From Grammothele lineata (lineage: Eukaryota; Basidiomycota; Agaricomycetes; Polyporales; Polyporaceae): a DNA stretch of 45,241 nt. Positions 1 through 11,294 of this stretch are shown here, piece by piece. The first letter of the stretch is position 1. Every line of letters begins with the position of its first letter. The notes beneath the pieces were generated by a model, which ran no database searches, had not been told where the DNA came from, and worked only from the letters and a program-made list of their open reading frames with translations. The stretch lies in contig NDFF03000074.1 in assembly GCA_002150815.3 (NCBI GenBank), forward strand, positions 1 to 45,241. Direction: 5' to 3'. The position numbers and the translations under genes are program-made.

Positions 1-1205
1 CCTCCCTGTTCCGTCCGACTCCCTCCTCGAGTCCAAGTCACCCTCCGAATCGACTCTGGAACTGCTGTGTAGGGAGGGTAAGCAACAGACTACCTCTGGA
101 GCATCTTCAACTTGTCGATACGCATTGACGGTTGTGCATGGTGCTCTCGCGCGGAACGACCTCTCGGAATACTCAAGTTTCTATGTTCCAAATTCCGATT
201 GCTTTTGTCGCTTCTATCAATGTCCTCGTTGTGTAACACTGCCAACTCAGACCAATCTCTTCCACATGTAGACGAGTTAGTCGAGTGCGTATCTGGCCAT
301 TACATTGAGACAGATTTAGGGAACAGAAAGAATCGGAACCCAGGGCGCTGGAAGCGCCGCTCAAGAGGCAAGTTCACAAGCAAAAGCCGATGAGAGTCGG
401 TGATTCGGATGTCGAGCAGCGTCAACAGAGGATGACCGGCTGCCACGTGATAACACGATGCCGCGCATGCACGGCGATTGCCGTGCCGTCCACCCCGGGC
501 GCTTGGTCCTGCTGAGGGAGAAATCCACCGAGCACGCAGAAAAAGCTCAGACCTATATTTGGACCGCAACATTTCTGAAAATGGACGAAAACATGCGCAA
601 GAATCATCATATGGGAAAGAAAACTTCTCAGATCCGCCGCTCGGCGAAGGCAGAGAAGGATCAGAAAACTTGTCTGCCACATGAACAGCCTCCGGTGCCA
701 AACTCCGTGTTTGCGGAGGAGCAGGGAGGTACGATCTGGTGCAGTACAGACTAGTACAGACTACGAACGTCCGGGCATCCCCGCCGTCGCTACGAACCAT
801 CAACGGATCCTGCGATTAACCCCGTTCGTGGCGTTCCGCCATCTTGGTGGGTAGGATCGGTTGTGGCGGCTAACGCTGCGTTTATGAGAGGCACGGGTTG
901 TTGCGAGACATCTGCTCGCGCCCGCGAGTCCGCGACAAATAGGTGCCTTGCACGGCAGAGCAGGTCTGCGTATGCGAGCTGCAACCGATCAAGTGGTTGA
1001 CCACACGGGAAACTGTGCCCGGACGGTCATGTCAACCTCCGTGCCGCATGCGAGGGGCAGCCTCTTCCTGCGAGCAGCACAAAATGTGAGTTTACTCGAG
1101 CTTTGCAGCCCGAGACGACATCGCGCCCTGCGCGCTTTTAGCTCGCAACAGAACCGATAATACAGGACATACGGCTCATAATGATAAAGAGCGTGAACAG
1201 GCCCA
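1..1205. other. No supportable gene
   Basis: I see only short overlapping open frames on both strands, without conserved motifs or a convincing chain of splice sites. The last part (about 950-1205) lies just downstream of the DUF6534 gene that ends at 1206 and may hold its 3' untranslated region. Confidence 0.5.
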
Positions 1206-2970
1206 TCAAAGAGCACGATGCTTCGCCGGCCCCTCCTCGCTCGCGCTGTCCGAGGACGGCTTGACGTCCTGCAGTTCCAGGTCGAACGTCCAATCCTGCC
1301 CACCATACCTAGTCAGCACGCCACACTCCACAACGCCCACATCCATGAGAGGCACCTGACACCCACCTGAGGAAGCTTGTCCCTCGACGCGATCGCCTGT
1401 GCGTCCGCCTCGGTGACGCTCGTGATGTGCACCTCGATCGGGCCGCGCGAGTCGAGGTCGGCCGTGTGCGGCCGCACGCTCGCGCTCTGGAAGACTGCAG
1501 ACTGGCCGTGCATCGTTGACGTCGTGCGCGCGCTGGGCGTGGTGCGTGCGGAGATGTTGGCGCGGGAGTTCAGCGAGGTCATGAGGGTGTTGGAGTACAC
1601 TGCGGGCGCGCAGCGTATGTCAGAGAGGCGGTGTCAGCTTCGGGCGAGGACACGCCGGGATCCGTAACGGCGAACGCGCACCTTTGCCTACAATAGCAGC
1701 TCTGTGACAACATTATGGTGAGTTATGAACTTTACACGGAGGAATGGGGGGAGGAACATACATGCCGAGATAAACGTCCGTCTCTGGAAGAGCGAAGAAG
1801 AATACAGCTACGAGACTAGCGCTGATAGCGCACGCCGACCCGGTCTCGACAGTCAACCGAATGAGTCGCCGAATCATAAGCTCGCTCTGTCGGAACGAGC
1901 TCATTCGCAGGCTCGCACTGTACAACTAAGGACGGCGGCTATTGTGTCAGCGTCGCCACTATGTACACAATAGTATGACATACCAAGTAAAGCATCGAGA
2001 TCATGATGATCTGGATGATAGAAGCAGATGAGAACTTGTGTGTCGTGGATCTGTGCGAGGATCTCCTACCACATCGCAGACGGCACTTCCTACTAGCCAA
2101 GTGTTGATACTGACGGCAGTAGCAATGCCGTGCAGGCCGGTGACCGTTTTGACAGTCGTATCCTTCCATTCATGGTTAGAAGAGGGCCATGCGGCGGAAA
2201 AGAGGCTCAACTTACAAAGACACCGGTAACCAACGCAGCAATGAGTTGGATCAGAGCAATCTAGGGGAACAACGGTCAGCGTCCTGCGATTAGGAAGTCC
2301 GACGGTGATGCGCACAGCGATAACAATTACGGGAATTATCCTCCACTTGCTAAGCTTCGATATCCGCCACGCGTAAAAGGATTGGACGCAGAACGCAGCT
2401 ACGGCCATCATTCCTCTTCGTCAGTCCCCCGCATGTGTAGACCTGAGCCGCGAGCGTACTCACTCAAGCCCGAGATGATCGGGATAGCAACGAACGACCA
2501 GTCGGCCTGGTTGAGCACGTCGAGCCGTCCCCAACCGTTGCCGACCATCTGCCACGCCTGTTCCGTGACGGCAACACTCTGTGCGATGTCGAGCAGGAAG
2601 AGCAGGTACACGGCGACCCGAATCGCGAGACGTTCTTCCCGGAAGGAGACGTGGTAGATGTCTAATGCGGAGGGATTAGAAGACGGATCGCCGTGGGAGA
2701 AGGACTTCGAGATGCGCATCGAGGGGTATATGAATAGAAGGACTCACACAACTGGGCGGCCGAGACACCGAACAGCATCCAGGACATAAACGCACCGACC
2801 AGCTGTAGGGACGGTCAAGATGACGCGTGGCACTGAATGGGATTGACGCACAGTAGGCCCGATGCTACACAGCGTCTACGACGTCAACAAATGCCAGAAA
2901 GCCGCGAGGCATGGACGTACCGATTAAGAACCGAAGTCGGAACCGGGGGCGAAGTGATTATGCCATCCAT
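1206..2970 (-). CDS. DUF6534 family multi-pass membrane protein, copy A
   Basis: A spliced gene that reads open from ATG at 2970 to TGA at 1206. Exon 1 is 2921-2970, exon 2 is a 13-base microexon (2852-2864, completing codons for I-G-P-T), and exon 3 is 2748-2802 (first helix, LVGAFMSWMLFGVS). Later exons encode YHVSF, a helix ending DIAQSVAV, then AFCVQSFYAWRISKLSKW, WLVGSAVCDV and RRLIRLTVETGSACAIS, and finally VYSNTLMTSLNSR, the usual end of the family's membrane region. The tail is a polar 100-residue cytoplasmic-type segment ending in an acidic stretch. DUF6534 proteins are basidiomycete membrane proteins of unknown role with a receptor-like topology. Splice phases match copies B and C, so I judge the gene intact. 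The function is not known. Confidence 0.85.
2852..2864 (-). other. 13-base microexon of DUF6534 copy A
   Basis: The 13 bases lie between a TAG acceptor and a GTGCGT donor and supply the G-P-T of the family's opening motif. Without them, exons 1 and 3 do not join in the conserved frame. The same size and phase occur in copy B (5938-5950) and copy C (11168-11180). Automated gene finders may skip it. Confidence 0.8.
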
Positions 2971-4208
2971 TGGAAGCGCGAGGAAGGAGTGGACGTAGTC
3001 AGGCGGGGGCTGCCAGTTTTCGCTCGTCCGCCAGTCGGCTTATAAGCGAGCAAACGGTGGCCGCGCGCGTCCATAGCATTTTCAATCCCCATGGGGTGGG
3101 AGTCTCCTTGCAATGTCGGACTTCTTTGAATAGTCGGTCCGGCGACAATGCCGTACTGCGGTCTTCTGGAAGACGGCAGCGCCTCGTGCCGGGGCGCCTC
3201 GGTCTTTGTTACAGCGTAAGATGTAACCTACCCACGCATCGGGGCCGCGAATCATTAAGTATCTATGAAATGAGGAAATTCGACATTGTAGCGCACCTCT
3301 CGTTCGTCGACATCTTTCGTGTTCGCAAAGGCGAGGCATGACAGCATGGAAAGATCCGACCGCGGCCATTCACGCCACGAAGCTGTTGAGGTCGTGCCGT
3401 TGCGTAAGAGAGAATGTTCGCGACAACGACAGAGATGGGAGCAATATCGGTGGCCGCTGATCACGACGCGCGGATTCTCTGGCGTGCTACGCTGATGGGC
3501 TGCGTAACGTGACTAATGGATGCAATAACCATGAGACGCGCCGTTCAGTATTAAGTGCATTAGAAGCTCAGGAAGACGTACACCGCACGGCCCTTGACTG
3601 GTACACTGCCAAAAGTCGCCATGCGCTGCCAGCACGGCTGATGATAGGTTTGGGGTGCTTGGATTCGGAGCCGCAGGTGGGGAGTCGGAGTTTATCTTGA
3701 GTTCGACGAGCTGTCGAAGTTGTCGTAATTTTTATCAACTTCTGCAGCGGGCGAAGGTCAGATCAGCAGTTCTTCGGCCTCTCGCGTGTGCAAATTGTTA
3801 ACGAAACAGATGTGCAGACATTGAGGTATGATGCTCTGGATCCATACGGAGATGGAGGTGCAAAGGCAAAAGGCGTTCGAGCACTACTGGGCGAGACTCG
3901 AGAGAAACTGGCGGCAATCAATGGGTCACCTGATGTTGTTCATTGGGTCCAGACCCGAATGTCGTCATTTTCGATGGCAGCACGCTAGGGCTCTCATAAT
4001 AGACGCTCATGGCCTGGTCTTCTTTATCCACAAACCGACGACGCCATCTGTCAGGCGAGACTACTAGATTTTCTATGGACGGCGCTTCAGCTCAACTTTG
4101 GCTCGCACTTCTCGAAGACTACAGCCTGTTCAATATCTTACACGCAATGTGTATCCTCATCTATGCTTACATCGGTCTTGAACACAGAAGATGCTCCTCG
4201 GAATTATG
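2971..4208. other. Intergenic, no supportable gene
   Basis: This stretch separates DUF6534 copies A and B and should contain the promoter of A and the 3' end of B. A 66-codon plus-strand frame near 3788-3988 looks protein-like (it includes KLAAINGSPDVVHWVQTR), but I do not recognise it and see no exon chain around it. Confidence 0.45.
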
Positions 4209-6061
4209 CTAGGTCATGACCCTTCATGTCATTTATGTCTGACCACGACGTGACGTCTCCCAGTTGTAGCTCTGGAATCGGGTTCCACTCATTATCGTGC
4301 TGTCCCCAGGAATTAACGGGTCAGTCTACGATACTGGGGCAAACAGCTGGCGGACAGTGGTCGATATACTCACCTGCGCAGACTTCACGACAATGTCCTC
4401 AGACCGCTCTGATACGGTGACGTGCGAGATATGTATCTCAATCGCCGCCGCGCTAGCCCTGCCGCTAGGGGTCGCATCGACCGACTTAAGCCCAACTCCT
4501 TCACCGTTCCCATCGACACCGGAAGACGCGATGACCTTCCGGAAACTCTTCAGCGAACGAGCGCATGAGCTCGACGCAAAGGTCGTAGTCGTGTCCGCGT
4601 GCTGCGCTCCAGCGCGAGTGGTAGCGATGTTCGCCCGCGAGTTGAGCGAGGTCAGCAGTGTGTTCGAGTAGACTGTGAGAAGTGTGGCCGCGGCGTGGAC
4701 GGAGCGTGAGGAACGATTCTCTGGGACGACCCGAATGAAGCCGTTACAGACCTTTGCCGAGGATAGACGTGCTGTTCAAAGAACGTGAATGGCGAGTGCT
4801 ACGATCGAGAGGCGTGCAAAAGGAGACAAAGCTCACAGGCCAACGTATACGTCCGTCTTCGGGAGGGCGAAGAAGAATATGAGTACGAGGAGAGCATTAA
4901 TTGCGCATGCGGAGCCTGTCTCAACGGTGAGGCGGACAAGACGTCTGACAACCAGGTCGCTGTCGTGGAAGATGCCTAATCGTTGCTTGACACTACATAG
5001 CTGAGATGGGGTGATCGATGTCATTCTTTCAGACCGCTTCACGCGAATAGAAGCAGGACGGACGAGGTAGATCATCGACAGCATGATCGTCTAAGCAGCC
5101 GGTTGTCAGTTTGACGCGCCGAGCGTCGCTGGTACGCTTGCGTATTGGACGTACTACATCGCAAACGGCACTTCCCGCCAACCATAGAGCCATGCTCACA
5201 GTAGGGCCGGTCTCATGAAGGTCGTTCAGACTGCTGAACGAGGCATCCTGTACGGGGGTCGATAACGTAGATGAAGGGAGGTCATGATCAACCCACGTAT
5301 GCCGTGACTGCCAGGGCGCCGCAAATCTGTACGAGTCCAGTCTATTTACAAATTATATGTTCAGTGGAGTGCCAATGCAACTCGAACGTAGTTGAAGTTC
5401 TACTCACGGACAAGACGAGCGCTGGGATTATCCTCCATTTGCTGAGCCTTGATATACGCCAAGCATAGAAGACTTGGACCATGAAGGCCGCTATGACGAT
5501 GAAAGGGTGTCAAATCCAGTCAGCCCGCCCCTCCGAGATCGCATCATAACTTAGACTTACTCGCTCCCGACGTCGCCGGAACCATCACGGTAGACCATCC
5601 TGTCCTGTCTAACGCCTCCGGTCTTCCCCATCCGGTGCAGAGCAATTGCCATGCCTGTGTGGCGACGGCGACGCTTTGCGCAACGTCGAGTGCGAAGAGG
5701 GTGTATACGATCAGTCGAATTCTGAGATGGTCCTTGCGGAAGGAGACATAGTAGATGTCTATCTCGGGGAGAGTAGTGAAGGGAAGCAGTCAGCGTAAAG
5801 ACGGTTATATGTAGGGTAGGTACTGACAGAGTTGAACAGCAGAGACACCAAAGAGCATCCACGAGAGCATTGCCCCTAGGAACTGTGAAGGATGCGTTAA
5901 GGACGACGCCTGAAAGAAGTACGATGATAGTACGCACGACAGGCCCGACACTGTATAAAGGTTATTTCAGCAAACACACAAGGGGGCTGACACGGGTGCA
6001 CGTACTGTCCGAGAATCGCGCTTGAAACTGGAGTGAACGGGCTGGCGACGGTATCGTTCAT
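4209..6061 (-). CDS. DUF6534 family multi-pass membrane protein, copy B
   Basis: ATG at 6061, TAG at 4209, about 380 residues after splicing. Exon 1 is 6006-6061, the microexon is 5938-5950 and exon 3 is 5828-5882; these match copy A in size and phase. Core motifs in order are GPV, FLGAMLSWMLFGVSAVQL, YYVSFRKD, FALDVAQSVAVATQAWQL, SGATAFMVQVFYAWRI, WLAGSAVCDV, VVRRLVRLTVETGSACAI and VYSNTLLTSLNSR. The C-terminal exon carries ISHVTVSERS, and the last exon begins HDNEWNPIPEL. Seven hydrophobic segments can be traced. Upstream of ATG 6061 a TATATATA-like stretch lies near 6125. This copy is the easiest to splice and served as the guide for A and C. Role unknown; a membrane sensor is possible but is inference. 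Confidence 0.88.
5938..5950 (-). other. 13-base microexon of DUF6534 copy B
   Basis: The bases between an ACAG acceptor and a GTGCGT donor read H-V-G-P-V in phase with exons 1 and 3. Size and position match copies A and C. Confidence 0.8.
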
Positions 6062-7097
6062 CGAGCGAGCAGCCCTCGACAGGCTTAGGGAAGGTTGTGT
6101 TCTCTTATCGCGACGCGTTACTGATATATATAGCAGGCGTTTCTTGTAGGTAGACGCTACGAATGCGTGCGCGCTCTATAATGTCAAGTGACGCTGTGTG
6201 GACCGAAGACACTGCGACGTGGAGTGGACCCTATCTATGCGGCGTACTTCTGTGGCACGCCTTGGAGCGTTCAGCCTGGAAATTTCAGGGAACGGCGTGA
6301 GGACAGCATAGATCATACGCACTGAGAATGCCTACCGTATCTGTCCTCTTTGTACCGCCGTCAATGGTATCAGCCGCCCTCTGTCAAAGGAGGTGGGGAG
6401 TGCACGGTGGCACTCTACAGAACCAGTAGCACCACAGCTCGTTGCGGATCCATCAGTACTTGAACCGAACTGTCCTGCGTCTTGGAGGATGCGAATCCGC
6501 CGGCTGCTATTCCAGCGCGACTGCTCGGGACGATAGTGTTCGGCGGGACTTGAGCGCAGCTGTTGTCAGAGAAGGCGGTCCCCGCCGGTGTTTGAAGTGC
6601 AGGACGGGAACTCCCGCACGACACCGCTATTCTGCGATCTCAGCGGCATCTGGATACGACGGAATTTAGGATAATAAAATTGTTCAGCAGCCTCGTCCCA
6701 GGAGTACTCAGTCGCACCATGGCGGTTTTGAAGCAGAGGAGGTGAAAGCCGAAGCCGGAGCGTGGAAGTCGTGACGAGGCCCGCGCCTTCGGAGGTCCAT
6801 GCTCGGATCACAACCGCGTTTTGGACTCCGCTTCAACTTCGGCCACCGCCGCGAAGGCTCTATTGGCCATCTTGACATAGAGCGACTCTTACCAGCGTGA
6901 GCCGACGCAGTTTGCATAGTGTTGAACATGAACGTCATTCCCCCTCGTGGGACTGATAACTCTTATTGATGACATCATTTCCTTTGATACATGCTCTTTG
7001 GACCTAACTCTGGCCCCGCGATACGAGTCGACTCGGAGTGACTTAATCGCTCCGAAGCTCACCCACTGGAATAGCTCACGTTGTCTCGGATTCTTGC
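6062..7097. other. Intergenic with one unassigned minus-strand frame
   Basis: The first 400 bases probably hold the promoter of DUF6534 copy B, with TATATATA-like sequence near 6125. A minus-strand frame at about 6566-6938 (MTFMFNTMQTASAHAG, then after a possible intron YSWDEAAEQFYYPKFRR) looks protein-like. I could not join it to the jacalin-like gene or assign a family. Confidence 0.35.
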
Positions 7098-8040
7098 TCA
7101 CTTTGAGGAGTTCTTGTAGAAGAACAGGCCGGAAAGGGACACTGTAGTGGCGACAATCATTAGCACAGTGAGGAAACCGGTCACAAGTCGCGTGTCGCTC
7201 ACGCGCGGAGCCAGTGGTCGAGTCAGCGATACTTCCAACCGCGACGACATCGGAAACATAGAAGGGCGTCCCTTGGTTGCTTCCGTCGCTGTTCCCAAAG
7301 GGCTGAGCGCAAGAGGTTGCCAGGGAATTAGTATTTTTTCCTACGTTCATGATCCAGGGAGAGGTGGGGACTAAGAAAAGTATTACTCACGCCTACGATG
7401 CGAGTGGCCTCCTGGACGGTGTCGAAGATCACGAACCCGATGTTGTTGATCATATCACGTTGATAGTACGTTTGGTATCCCGCGCGCCCGAAAACAGCGG
7501 TGAGGATCTCGTTCGCTAGTATTCCGGGCCAATGAGTAAGCCCATACGGCTAGTCTTGCTGTCGAAGCAGTGGATGCCACACACCTCCGAGAGTGACCGT
7601 ATCGCTGGGAGGGCTAAAGGTGCTCCCATGGGTCAGGGTCGAGGTCCCGCCACTGGCGAGCTGGTACGTGACAGATATTCCGTCCACCTGCGTATAGCTA
7701 TGAGCTGGGTTCATCTTCGTGAGCTTGAAATGAGTGTCCTCACGATCCACCCGCAGGAGACGTTTATCTGCGTGATAGGGTGCGCCATATCTAGCACACT
7801 CTTGTCTGAGAGTTCAAAGCAAGTTAGACAGGCCGGTCTTTGTATGTTCAACATATGAAACTCGCCTGTATCATTGAGTACAAAGCTCCCTGAGCCGCAA
7901 CAAACTACCATGAGTGACATGTTTGGTCAGGCAGACGTTGCGAATGGCATACCTGCGCTGTTCATGTAATACACATCGCTGGAAAGAGTTCCGTTGGTGC
8001 CTCCGACGAGAGAGGTTCCGGTAAACGTAGAGGTACTCAT
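7098..8040 (-). CDS. Jacalin-like lectin domain protein, 181 residues
   Basis: Seven exons join to 182 codons: 7953-8040, 7866-7889, 7744-7805, 7585-7687, 7391-7515, 7203-7302 and 7098-7141. The product shows the jacalin beta-prism pattern. ITQINVSCGWIVDGISVTYQL is near residue 50, SDTVTLGANEILTAVFGRAG near 95, NNIGFVIFDT near 120, then PFGNSDGSNQGTPFYV, VVAVGSIADS and the closing strand SLSGLFFYKN. Jacalin domains bind mono- or oligosaccharides, often mannose or galactose. No signal peptide is visible from this ATG, so a cytosolic lectin is likely, as for many fungal lectins. The intron after exon 2 has a GC donor (GC-AG); no GT donor keeps frame there. An upstream coding exon cannot be excluded because an acceptor-like CAG sits 10 bases before the ATG. 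Confidence 0.75.
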
Positions 8041-8600
8041 GGCGTCGTCTGAGGCAATGCAGTCAGAACAATGATTTCTCAGCAACTAAACCGAGGTTCT
8101 TATATACCTGAACGCGGTTGGATCTGACGTTCAATGAACCGCCAATCAGGTAATCCACGAAGTCCGATTCGCGGGAGAGATGTGTGGGACAAGGCCCGGT
8201 GCAGTGACGTGAAACAAGCACTAACCACCGTTCTCGAAGTCGGCGATTGAAAGACGAGCTCGGGGTTAAACACGACATTGACAGCATGCCGGCTTCTCCG
8301 GTCATGCAAACGAACAGGCGGGGTCCGCTGATAGAAAGGAGCCGACACGCACTGTTGATGCCAGGGTCACCCAACACATCGCATACCATCGTTCTCCGGA
8401 GGGGAAATGCTAGTAGCTCCGATGAATAACGCTCCTGGTATGACAAGGGGCACCTGGTGTGAGGATCTTAGCGAGCGCTGCGCTGCGAAAAGTATCTTTA
8501 GTCGTGCTTTATACACTGTATCTAATGGCTACAATATGGTCTACTCACTAAAGTCTGCAAAGTAGGTTGTTCGAGGGCCCGGTAACTCATCCATGATCCT
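8041..8600 (-). other. Possible further exons or decayed gene upstream of the jacalin-like gene
   Basis: An ATG near 8594 starts MDELPGPRTTYFADF and is followed by a GTGAGT donor. Two further open segments contain LVIPGALFIGATSISPPEND and AVNVVFNPELVFQSPTSRT. No combination of canonical splice sites joined all three in one frame. It may be an N-terminal extension of the lectin gene, a separate gene or a remnant. Confidence 0.3.
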
Positions 8601-8639
8601 TCTTCCTAGTAGTATTCCCGAACCGGCCGTACGGAGGTG

Positions 8640-9060
8640 CGACATCTCGGAGTCCATGAGTCCTGTCTAGATCGTTTCCCTAATCCTACTCGTATGGTTA
8701 GAAAAAATGAGCCATCACATGAGACAGAAGAAGAGCAACTTACGCACGCGGCCTTCATCGGTCCGTCTCCCCACAAGTCGGACAAACTCTCGGCTGACTG
8801 CTTCCGGCAGGACTCCGTGACGTGCGAAACGCTTAGCGCTGGTAAGCCTGTTCACGGGGTTGTCAGTGTTTCTTTCTGCGAACCCAGGGTAGTACCGGCA
8901 CCGGTGTCGCCGATCCCGCAGCTCCCGCCGGCCGACTCGGACTCAGCGCGAAGTCGGAAGGTGCCACCGAACTTGGAAGTTGAATCCATGTGCGGGAGCT
9001 GCGCTTCGTGCTGGTGTCTGACAGGTCACTGTATAGAAGGTGCAATAGTGTAGAATGTGA
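8640..9060 (-). pseudogene. Degenerate C-terminal fragment of a fourth DUF6534 gene
   Basis: On the minus strand near 8811-8835 the frame reads VSHVTES, the motif that marks the C-terminal exon of the intact copies (ISHVTVS in B, ISHVTES in C), followed by CRKQSAESLSD, similar to AASLSDREFKLSAD in C. The preceding part is open for only about 45 residues and ends at a stop. The membrane core is missing. It lies directly behind copy C, as expected for a truncated tandem duplicate. Confidence 0.55.
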
Positions 9061-9255
9061 GACCTAGACGTCTTGCCATTGCCAACTTCGTGAGCGTCGT
9101 CTTGCCAAAAAGCGTTGAACATCTCGAGAGCTGAAACTCGGATCATCGCACGTCATCTATCACGTGCACATCATGGCGTCTAATGTTGAAAAAGGTTATA
9201 GGCGCTCACGAAGGTAACTACTACAGCTCCTTTCCGAACCTATGCCGCCTAGTAT

Positions 9256-11294
9256 CTAGAACACTACACTACGGCTCTTCTTCCTCTCAGAAAGTGCTAC
9301 CTCCTCACACCCGGAATCCGCGAGGTCCAGAACGACATGATTGTCGCTGTGGTCGTGGTTAAAGTCCTATCCAAGGCGAGTAGATTAGCTATACAAATCG
9401 CGTCATCGACAACTAGACGACTCACCTGCCCGACCTTGTACGTCTCTCCGTCCTCGATATCAGCAGACAACTTGAACTCTCGGTCGGACAGGCTCGCGGC
9501 AGACCCCGTTCCCCGGGGGCAATGCATTCCGTCAGACTCAGTGACGTGCGAGATCTGAATCTGAATCGCCCCCGCAGCGCCTTTCCTACCAGCAGTTGCA
9601 GTCTCGATGTCGTTTCCTTCAACTCGGGGCCTACACAGTGCGCTCGCCGGGGGCGCGATAGAAGCATTCCTGACGCTCTTCAGGGCGTCCCCCAGGCGCA
9701 CGCGCAGCTGCCACGACTGTGACTGCGACGGGCAGGCAGACGCATTAGAAGTGGTGTGCGCGTGCCACTGGTCGGCCGCGCGCGTTCCGGAGATGTTCGC
9801 GCGCGAGTTGAGCGAAGTGAGGAGGGTGTTGGAGTACACTGTGGGCAACGGGTAATGGGGCGCATGGGCGCGCAAGGACGGGGACGGGTATTTAGCAGTG
9901 ACTCTTTGCCATTTCAGTGAAGAAGACGTAAAACGGACCTTTACCCAGGATGGACCCGCTGAAAACCCATAGAAAGCGCACGTGTGCCAAGTCAGCGTGG
10001 AAGCCAAAACAGCTGAGAAAGAACGCAGGACGAGACGATACGCACATGCCGACGTAGACGTCCGCGTTCTTGAGCGCAAGAAAGGTAACGATCATGAACG
10101 ACGCGCTCACGGCACACGCGGAGCCGGTCTCGACAGTAAGGCGGACGAGGCGCCGGACGACGAGGTCGCTGCTGTGGAACGCGCTCGTGCGCCGCTTCGC
10201 GCTATATAGCTGTCAATAGTCCGCGCCGCACCGTACGTCAGCTTGTCTCAAGGTAGACGTTGAGATGACGAACCAGGTAAAGCATAGATGCCATAATAAT
10301 CTGAGAAACGCAAGATAAGCGTTATAATCCGAGTTCCAGTGACCGGCCTGGCTGTCGTACCACATCGCATACGGCACTCCCAGCTAGCCAAATAATCATG
10401 GTTGCTGTCGGACCTGTCTTGTGGAGATAGTCCAGGCTTTCGAACGAAGAATCCTAAGTGGCGTCAAGTGGCGTATAATGTGTGTGGTGAACAAAGGCTC
10501 ACAAAGGCCGTGGTTGCCAGAGCGCCGCAGAATTGAGTCAACCCTGTCTGCAGCCAGCGTAGTCAGAAACGGGATACGTATGCAACGCGGGATACGATCC
10601 TATACTCACAAGCAGGACAAGGGCCGGGACTGCCCTCCACTCGCTGAGCTTGGAAATGCGCCACGCGTAGAAGACCTGGACCATAAAAGCGGCTGCTCGT
10701 CCAAGGAGGCGTCACAAGCGTACGAGTCCTGTCAGCCGACTTTCCTCACCCATACATCGGAGACTCACTCGCTCCCGAGACTGTCGGGATCATCACAGTC
10801 GACCATTGATTCTTGTCGAGCATGTCCGGTCGGCCCCACCAGGCGCAGAAGAGGAGGTCGGCGACGGCTACGCTCTGCACGACATCGAGAGCGAAGAGGG
10901 CGTACACGTAGAGCCGGATGCCGATGCGGTCCTGGCGGAAGGAGACGTAGTAGATGACTGTGGAGTCGCGACATGGACACATAACATGGCGCGTATTTAG
11001 TGCTCGGTCAGCATAATGGACGGGTTCGAGTGTCGCTGGCGGAAGGACTCACAGAGTTGGACGATAGAGACGCCGAAAAGCATCCATGAGATCAGGGCGC
11101 CGATGAGCTGCAAGAGCAACGGTCAAGCCTGGGAGGTGCTGGGCTAGCTTACAGAGGAAAGACGTACAATGGGTCCGACGCTAGGAAAAATGATAAGTAG
11201 TCTTGGACGGGGATAACAGAAAGGATACTCACTGTACGAGAATCGCACTGGACTCAGACACAGAAGCCGAGGAGCTAATTGCAGTGTTATTCAT
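9256..11294 (-). CDS. DUF6534 family multi-pass membrane protein, copy C
   Basis: ATG at 11294 (MNNTAISSSASVSESSAILV), TAG at 9256. Exon 1 is 11233-11294, the microexon 11168-11180 and exon 3 11053-11107 (LIGALISWMLFGVSIVQL). The core then reads YYVSFRQDRIGIRLYVYALF, DVVQSVAVADLLFCAWWG, TAFMVQVFYAWRISKLSEW, WLAGSAVCDV and VVRRLVRLTVETGSACAV, ending VYSNTLLTSLNSR. The tail is the longest of the three (about 130 residues, Ser/Ala/Arg rich). The last exon starts DNHVVLDLADSGCEE and is acidic like the last exons of A and B. Three tandem, same-strand copies with conserved phases point to local duplication followed by retention. Confidence 0.85.
11168..11180 (-). other. 13-base microexon of DUF6534 copy C
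   Basis: It lies between a CCTAG acceptor and a GTACGT donor, reads H-V-G-P-I in phase, and is the same size and position as in copies A and B. Confidence 0.8.
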
